DNA from: Anodontia alba
Lineage: Eukaryota > Mollusca > Bivalvia > Lucinida > Lucinidae
Length of the DNA: 64,000 nt
Assembly: GCA_964016985.1 (NCBI GenBank)
Contig: OZ024824.1
Coordinates: 50,943,587 to 51,007,586, forward strand
Reading direction: 5' to 3'
Shown: one piece after another, positions 57,626 to 64,000 of the stretch
Position numbering within the stretch: position 1 is the first letter of the stretch
How the letters are laid out: each line of letters begins with the position of its first letter
Notes under the pieces: model-generated
The model's database searches: none
The model's input: only the letters and a program-made list of their open reading frames with translations
What the model was told of the DNA's origin: nothing
Program-made: the position numbers and the translations under genes

Positions 57626-60273
57626 TATTTAATTATGATTCGCTAACGAAATAAATAAAATATTTCATTATCTCTATACCCTTTTATGATTACATTCGTT
57701 AAAGGGATCAACAGTTCTTCTTGCTATAAGAATTCAAGTTCTGTTTGCGAGTAATGGAAAGAATACTATCTTGATATACTGTTCGCTTCAAGATAAAGGT
57801 CCATATATATAAATAAATGTCATTTCCGAAGCTGGATAATTATACTTTAGATACGATAAGTCATTTCAAGATGTTTCGATGGATCATGAAATGCACTGTC
57901 TCAATTCATAATATAGAATTCGTTTATATTAACTTAACAACGTAGTAAGTGCCACACCTACGTTTCTGGTCAGATCTTACTATTTCATGATACGATTTTG
58001 AACATACCGGAAGTTGTCCGATTATACATTCGGTAAATGAACTTTCGCTTAGCATTTACACTTTATAATACCATTAAGATTATTTGACAATATTTGGAGA
58101 TAATATGTAATAACCGATATTTATATATCTATCTTCATTAATTATCATGTTGAACTTGATTTTATGTTTACATTGACCTTTCTCGCTACGTTTCAGGTCT
58201 AAATCTTACTAACATTACCGACCCGTCATGTTATGTTATAGATTAAAAATTTTCCTAAACAATTTTAACAGCATTTCAGTGTTCAGCGCGTAACGACTAT
58301 ATGAATACTTGGAAGCTTATTAAGCTAAGCTAAAGACAAGCTCTAGTTTGTTTAGAATGGATACTATCCTTTGATTCAGTTCAGGGAGACACATTCATTC
58401 AACCATAAAAAAAAAAAATTTTTTTTGATTACTAAGAACTCATTTCTACCTGCGAATACAGAAATAATGAGTACTGTTCTTGCATATTGGTTAAAGAAGG
58501 AACAAATTATATCTTTAACCTCTTTAACCTATATGACTTTAAATTAATAATAATTACCTATATTATTTCAAATTTATACATGCTTAACCCTTGCGTTAGG
58601 GATCGTGGTTACACTTCTATAATTATAACTCTCTATGGTTTACGCATAGATCTCGAGAGTATAAATATATTTCTTCCTGAATTCCTATACGACCACGCAA
58701 TTGGGTATTTCAGGAATTATCGATTAGTCAGAAATAGGTTTTTTTTTACACTATACATATTCAATTCTATTGAATATTTATCTATAAATTCCGGGCAGTA
58801 ATTTTATAACAAGTTATATGTTTAATTATTCCTTGCTTAATAAATAGTTACACGTAATGTTTTATTCATAGCAGGAATTTGCCCTATAGTATAATTTTAA
58901 TTTGATATTTTTTATATCTATTCTCACTATTCTTAAATATTTGTACAGAATAGTAACTCTATCTCTGAACTTATAAGTTAAGTGTTATCAGAGATGATAA
59001 ATCAGTATTTTGAATAATATTTCTAGAGAATGTCTATCGCCCGATTATATTTTTTCTAGAGTCCTTTCTCTTTGTCTGAACATTCTGATTTGTCATTACA
59101 AAGTGGATATTAAATTTTTCTTGTTTTTCCATGATTATGTACTCCGGAGTAATTTTCATGGCAATCCTTTCAGGCAATAGAAAAAATTCTATACTGTTAT
59201 TTCCTATTGCTTAATCTCAGCAGTATGGTAAGATTTTAAGCCTAATATGAAGGCTGTCTTACAGTAAACTGTTATCAGCCTTATTCTTCTCTCTCTTATA
59301 GTCTGCCAAACTCTACATAATGATGTTGGCAGTCTCTTCCTTCCTTAATTTGCCCAGGACACGAAACGCTTTCGATATGTCCAATGACAAAGTATTTATC
59401 AAAGACTTAGGTTGTCTTTCCTCTCAGTAGAGTTAGGCAACCTCCGTATTATCTTATTACCTAGACTAAAAATACGTTAATACAATTAGTCTAGCAATAG
59501 TTTAAACCATAAATTATGTATATACATTTCATTTCTAATGGAAAACTGAAATTCAATTAAGTTTACTCCATCTACACAATTTATTATCTCCCCTTTTTTA
59601 ATTTAAATCAAAAGAGAATAATTATACAACATTATGGTTATTTTAAGTTTATGGTCTGTTTATCGGAAACGGTCCTATCACTCCAATTAAATTAGATAGA
59701 TCATAATTCTAATAGCTTAGACTATTACAATTAGATAATCTTTACATATCTAGAAATTATCAGAACATCTCAAGATATGTAGATTATCTATAGGAAACTC
59801 GACCGAGAAGACATTTCCTTATTTAAATTGTGCCTCTAAGATAGACAGCTTATTGTCTAGCTTGACAAGTTTTGTTTCGAACATATTTTCAAACAATATT
59901 CCTGAGCTTACATTGCAAATGGAATACCGAGGGTGTTATGTCTTAATGACTCATTATTCTTTTTGGGGCCAGTAATTGTTTCCCAAAAAGAAAGAGGGTG
60001 TTTGGGGGGGGGGGGGGGTGGGGAGGCGCAATAATTTGTTCCCTGAGGCTTGAGAACTGGCATCCTCTAGAGTCTACTATTAACATACAAGGTAGTAAGA
60101 CCCTAACACCTTAAAGGTATATATTGTGAATCTAGATCATTCTTTCTATTAAATATGGAACTAGATGTATCTGATTCCTTAGAGTTTCCCGAGTCTTAAA
60201 CCAGAAGTTGTGGGATACAATTTATTTTGTGTTGGAATTAGGAGAGCACCTCCCTCCAATTCTGCAAATTCTA
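57626..60273. other. AT-rich interior of the DIRS-like element
   Basis: Very AT-rich with no tandem array and no credible gene. The 104-codon frame at 58487-58801 is rich in Ile, Tyr, Asn and Phe, as expected by chance from AT-rich DNA, and matches no DIRS domain. A G-run at 60003-60024 matches that at 6519-6551. Confidence 0.55.
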
Positions 60274-60369
60274 GCACATTATCTATAGGTTAATGTATAG
60301 TGCAGTTAAAATGAAGTTTTTTAAAAGTAAAACATATTTTAACTATCAATACTTAACCTATAGATAATT
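60274..60369. repeat. Internal complementary region
   Basis: 60274-60310 is the reverse complement of 54351-54387 with one mismatch; 60313-60369 is the reverse complement of 60570-60626 with none that I can see. The two halves meet at AA/TT. In known DIRS elements this region is thought to template circular closure of the cDNA, giving the free circle junction. Confidence 0.85.
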
Positions 60370-60426
60370 AAAATTATCCCTCCTCACCTCCTGCGCTTCT
60401 CTCTTCTAATTGTGTCTTTTGTTTTA

Positions 60427-60586
60427 CACATCAAAGAAACTGACACGTGATCTATTAAGCGGGAAGAGTTACGTCATACAGGTAACTGCCTAAGGGACCT
60501 TCTGGTTTAAGACTACGACTGAAAGGTCGTTTTTCTGTGGAAGGTGTGAAAAACAGAATGGAATAGCACATTATCTATAGGTTAAG
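60427..60586 (-). repeat. Right inverted terminal repeat
   Basis: Reverse complement of the left repeat at 54371-54535. It is followed by a 40-bp extension unique to the right end (GTATTGATAGTTAAAATATG onwards), which the internal region also copies. Unequal ends are usual in DIRS elements. Confidence 0.85.
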
Positions 60587-60626
60587 TATTGATAGTTAAA
60601 ATATGTTTTACTTTTAAAAAACTTCA

Positions 60627-62330
60627 ATTTTCAAGTGCTTGAGCCCACTGCATTTCTTGTGCACCCAGTGCTTGCAGCCATTGCAGAAGATGCTGTTGCT
60701 GCCCACGCCAGTGCGACAGACAGTGCATGGAAACTCGCCTGAACTCTGCAGGAGGTCCAGTCCTGTACTGCAGATCATGATCTTTGTCTTTCCTGCATTT
60801 ACTCTCAGTCCTTTCTTCTCCATTGCTTCTTCCCATGTCAAGAGCCTCCTGACACATTCCTCAAAGGATTCAGCGATGATAACAAGGTCATCAGCATAGA
60901 GGTCTTCCCAGGGGACCCCAGAGCGGAACTCTCGTGATAAGGCTTCAAGCACAATGCTGAAGAGCAGTGGGCTGAATACTTATCCTTGGTGAACACCAAC
61001 CTTCACTTCAAACTCTTCACTGTACCCCTCACCAACACGGACACGGCTCCGCGCATTTGCATACATCCCCTGCACCAGTCGCACAATCCACTCCTCCACA
61101 CCAAGTTTTCTCAGCGCCCACCAGGTGACCTTCCGAGGTACTCGATCAAACGCCTTCTCCAGGTCTATGAAAGCCATGTAGAGTCTCTTGTTGGCAGCTA
61201 GATACTTCTTTTGCAGCTGCCTGACAACAAAGATTGCGTCTGTAGTGCCTCTGCCCGGGACGAAGCCAAGCTGGGAATTGTTAATTGACACCAACTGTCT
61301 GATGAGACCGTCCACAATCCTCTCCAGGATTTTCATAACCTGCTCTGTCAGCTTGAGACCGCAGTAGTTGCCCCTTTCCAGTGCATCCCCCTTTCCCTTG
61401 TAGAGGCAGACAATGAAACTCTGCCCCCAGTCAGAGGGTACCTTGCCATCACGAATGATTGCAGCTGCGAGGTCAGGGATCATGGAGGCGCCAATGTCAC
61501 CGGCTGCTCGTACCATCTCCACCACTATGCCTGATGGGCCCGGTGCTTTGCCTGCTTTCATCTGTGAGATAGCCTTCTTAACCATGTCAATGGTGATTGA
61601 GATGGGCGGGCCTTCCACTGGTGGTTGATAAGACAGGTGGTCTGGGTCCCAGTCAAACTCAACGTTGAGAAGCCTTTGGTAGTGCTCTAGCCAAGCCTTC
61701 TGCTTTGAGTCTTCACTCATTGACATCTCTCCTGCATCATTCTTCACAGGTTTGTCACCAACAACATCAGTGTTCTCTCTTCTAAACTGATTAGCAAGGC
61801 GGTAGACTTCTGAAGACTTGGGGTCAATATTCTCGTAGACCTTCTTGTCGGCTTCTTGACGAGCATGGTGCACTTCATGTCTGGCATTTTGTTTGGCTGC
61901 ATGATGCCCTAGTGCCTTTACCAGTCTTCCAGGCCTTGAAAGCTTTCCACTTGGCAGCAATGGCCTTTTCCACATGTTCATTCCACCACCAGGTTTCACA
62001 ACGCCAACGGTGTGGCCGAGTTGTGCCACACACCTCCTCAGTTGTCTTGAGCAGTCCAGTCTTGATGTTGTTCCAGATATCCTCAGTGGCCCCATCAGCT
62101 ACACCTGCAGATGTGCTCACATGCAAGTTGAAGACCTTCTGGAAACGATTGCTTGTCTGAGGGTCTTTAAGCTTCCAAACTGGCAAGGGGTGAACTTGCG
62201 CTTGGATTTTGGTGGCACATCAATCCTCATATCGCAGACTCGAGTATTGGTCAGATATTACGGTACAGTTTCTTTGGTGTTGATGGCAGACATCCATTAT
62301 ACACTTCAAGGCTGTGTTCTGGGGGACTTC
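60627..62330 (-). pseudogene. LINE endonuclease remnant and reverse transcriptase
   Basis: Upstream part of the split LINE. Near 62230-61880 the text WKLKDPQTSNRFQ and TEEVCGTTRPHRWRCETWWW belongs to the region between endonuclease and RT. After a frame change near 61900 the RT follows from 62095: AISQMKAGKAPGPSGIVVEM, FIVCLYKGKG, GFVPGRGTTDAIFVVRQL and FIDLEKAFDRVPRK (motif A, catalytic Asp), then one in-frame TAA (60977) inside the GVHQG box, then LYADDLVIIAES (motif C). A Cys/His zinc-binding module, CTVCRTGVGSNSIFCNGC, HWVHKKCSGLKHL, comes last before the insertion. The endonuclease itself is mostly missing. I cannot fix the clade; RTE- or CR1-like groups are candidates. Confidence 0.85.
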
Positions 62331-62394
62331 TAAAACCAGCACTAGTTGTATCTCATTTCATATATAATGTTACGACATTATGTCCTAACCAAGG

Positions 62395-63075
62395 AATGAA
62401 GCATAGCTGAAAAAATTTCCCGTCTATAGTGGGATTCGAACCCAGTCTGCCCAGATAAAAATCCAATGCTCTAACCACTGAGCCAAAGAGTTAACACCCT
62501 TACCCACTTGTCAGAGATTGAATCTATGCAAAATCTGTCAAGGCAGATGATCAAAGGTAGGAGTGATAGGCCATAAAACCCCCCTCTTCAAGGAAGTCAT
62601 CATTTATGATGACAAAAAGCCATTTTCGTTGAAGTAAAGTCCAATCTCAGAAGAGCCCCCATCTTTTGACCTGAAAGTCGTAACAAGGGAATGAAGCAAA
62701 GGAATGAAGCATAGCTGAAAAAAAAAAGAAAAGCCTATTGTGGGATTCGAACCCTGTCCGCCAAGATAAAAATCCAGTGTTCTAACCACTGAGCCAAAGA
62801 GTCGACTCCCTGACACAGTGGTCAGAGATTGAATATATACCTACAAGCTATGCGAAATCTGTCGAGGCTGATGATCAAAGGTAGGAGTGATAGGCCGTAA
62901 CACTCCCCCTCTTCAAATAAGTCATCATTTATGATACGCAAAGCCATTTTTGGTGAAGTAAGTCCAATCTTCAGCATAGCTGAATAAATTTCCAGCCTAT
63001 TGTGGGATTCGATCCTGGTCATTGCAGATAAAAATCCAATGCTCTAACCACTGAGCCAGTGACTTTAACACTTTT
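62395..63075 (-). mobile_element. Three tandem tRNA-like SINE units
   Basis: Each unit read on the minus strand has GGCTCAGTGGTTAGAGCA (A-box type) and GGGTTCGAATCCCA (B-box type) about 25 bases apart, at 62428-62489, 62742-62802 and 63002-63060. Between them lies a body with TCATCATTTATGAT, AAAGCCATTTT and AGCATAGCTGAA. Unit lengths are about 314 and 258 bp. The tRNA-like parts do not form a proper acceptor stem, so they are SINE heads rather than tRNA genes. Confidence 0.7.
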
Positions 63076-63289
63076 GTGAGGCATCAACCTGCTCATCAAA
63101 ATGATTGTTCCTGGAGGTCAGCCCCATAGAATCTATCCAGTAAACCATGTGTAGCTTGTAATCTGAATGCACAGATGCACTGGTACAGTTCTGAGCTGCA
63201 ATCAGTTACATTTTCACTCGTTACTGCAAGAAGACACCGCGTGAACATAATGGTAAAGTCACATGACATAGTAGCGGGAACCCGCTTTA

Positions 63290-63389
63290 TGAGAAAAAAA
63301 TAATTTCAGATGCTTTTTTGAAGTCAGATTCGGTCCAGTTCACAAAAAATTGGTTTCAGACTGAAAAACTGACAGTTTCTTGAGCCCTG
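63290..63389 (-). mobile_element. Right-end fragment of the hAT-type MITE family
   Basis: CGGTCCAGTTCAC, TTGGTTTCAGACTG and TTTCTTGAGCCCTG resemble the right end of the MITE at 44038. The left end is not present. Confidence 0.45.
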
Positions 63390-63412
63390 GATCATAATAT
63401 GGTCATAATAAC

Positions 63413-63473
63413 GAGCTTAAGCCACCTGCAAAGCAGGTCGTCACCTGCTTTGCAGGTGACGAAGCTTAAGCTC
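63413..63473. repeat. 61-bp near-perfect palindrome
   Basis: GAGCTTAAGC and GCTTAAGCTC are the outer arms; CACCTGCAAAGCAGGT and ACCTGCTTTGCAGGTG the inner arms, around CGTC. Each inner arm is itself nearly self-complementary (ACCTGC..GCAGGT). Such a sequence can extrude as a cruciform. It may be the 5' hairpin of an element, but no microsatellite or array follows. Confidence 0.8.
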
Positions 63474-64000
63474 ATACTATAGGTATTGTGAGTCTCTCAC
63501 ATACTATGCAGAAGAGTTCGCATGCGGCAGCTGACTGGTTTTCATTTCTACAGTATCGGCTTAATATTGAACCCGAAAACCAACGCTAATAAGGCCGAAG
63601 CCATTGGCCTGGTTTCCAAAAGATATGCTGATCAGATACGCTCCGCTGCAAACATTGAAAGCCAGTCAGCCACCGCAAGCGATCTCATTGGCTGTAAAGA
63701 ATCGTATAGCCAATGAGATAGAAGGATACATTTTTACGTCATTGACACGGATGACTGCAAGACTGATCTGTGTTTTAGCCGCCATTTTTAGTCTGAGATT
63801 TCTCTCGCATTAAACAACATTTTCGCATATTTAAACGTAAATACTGAAGTATTGTTGTAAAAAATGGATTACATTCTTACAGCACATAACAGGAATTATG
63901 CATAGGGAAGAATTTATCACTGACAGCATGATAAAAGTAGGATATGCTGTGATTTCAGCCTCGGACCCATCAATACGATCAGTCCGAGTTTCAGCTGACT
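63474..64000. other. Right edge, possibly promoter-like host sequence
   Basis: TCTCATTGGCT at 63691 and AGCCAATGAGA at 63709 form an inverted pair of CCAAT-type boxes about 7 bp apart, followed by GCCGCCATTTTTAG at 63779. No gene body is visible before the window ends. The short frames at 63522 and 63604 are unsupported. Confidence 0.3.

Larger units (their letters stand above)
54351..60626. mobile_element. Non-coding DIRS-like element, ITRs plus internal complementary region
   Basis: A 6276-bp insertion splits the LINE. Left (54371-54535) and right (60427-60586) inverted repeats share ATAATGTGCTATTCCATTCTG, CTTCCACAGAAAAA and CAGAAGGTCCCTTAGGCAG. The outermost ends differ: TTAACTGCACAATAC on the left, ACTTTTAAAAAACTTCA on the right. 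At 60274-60369 a segment is the complement of the left end followed by the complement of the right end. This three-part layout is the DIRS signature. A run of T (4-5) is found at both junctions and at the centre of the internal region. The interior is AT-rich with several local duplications and no recognisable gag, RT, RNase H or recombinase. I infer a non-autonomous DIRS-like element. Confidence 0.75.

Noticed and set aside
58487..58801. 104-codon open frame inside the DIRS-like element
   Set aside because: Composition (Ile, Tyr, Asn, Phe) is what AT-rich DNA gives by chance; no DIRS or other domain.
62420..63065. Three tRNA genes
   Set aside because: A- and B-box text is present but acceptor and anticodon stems do not pair, and units repeat with a body; SINE is the better reading.

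Overview
This window looks like repeat-dominated DNA from an invertebrate animal, most likely a bivalve mollusc. That is an inference from content: many tandem-array elements of the Helentron-derived HINE/pearl type, DIRS-type tyrosine-recombinase retroelements, a Penelope-like fragment, three mariner-type transposons, a LINE, tRNA-derived SINEs and several MITEs. I see no prokaryotic operons and no convincing complete host gene. One well-bounded internal exon (15453-15563) and one weaker first-exon candidate (29913-30036) are the only likely host coding sequence.

Layout. 1-5740: a HINE with two more HINEs nested in it, one carrying a SINE piece. 5741-9030: a local repeat, a 3' piece of a DIRS-like family, a complete HINE, a HINE 5' fragment and a Penelope-like GIY-YIG relic. 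9031-14467: four HINE-type arrays end to end. 14468-16507: low-repeat sequence with the host exon and a SINE. 16508-18240: 5' part of a DIRS-like element with a serine-rich gag-like region. 18869-20484: an open frame split by a mariner at a TA site. 20520-23350: a DIRS relic (gag, partial RT, YR) whose middle is replaced by mariner and HINE pieces. 23519-29433: HINE pieces, a pogo/Tigger-like MITE and a HINE interrupted by the 3' end of an unclassified retroelement. 30334-31621: second mariner. 31902-33321: HINE. 33322-35751: nothing recognised. 36146-40365: a composite block bounded by inverted repeats, rich in one palindrome. 40536-47005: three DIRS relics, a large HINE and a hAT-type MITE with an 8-bp target duplication. 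47554-49991: third mariner, split by a HINE whose boundaries the broken frame reveals. 50252-53480: HINEs, one nested. 53608-62330: a LINE on the minus strand split by a 6.3-kb element. 62395-64000: a tRNA-like SINE array, a long palindrome and a possible promoter-like edge.

The most unusual object is the 6.3-kb insertion at 54351-60626. It has inverted terminal repeats and, just inside the right one, a 96-bp internal complementary region whose halves are the reverse complements of the two outer ends. That is the signature of DIRS-type retroelements, yet the interior shows no gag, RT or recombinase; it is AT-rich and full of tandem repeats. Relatives lie at 6262 and 16508, the latter with a gag-like region, so this looks like a non-coding DIRS passenger.

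The second theme is a set of HINE families with different sequences but one plan: 5' hairpin, GTCC-type microsatellite, 120-190 bp tandem units, a 3' inverted copy of the hairpin arm, a short 3' hairpin and a CTTGT or CTAGT end, inserted between two T's. Several arrays also multiply TCAAGGTCA, the extended half-site of SF-1/ERR nuclear receptors. Coordinates of repeat edges are read by eye and are usually good to a few bases where a junction is described and to tens of bases otherwise.
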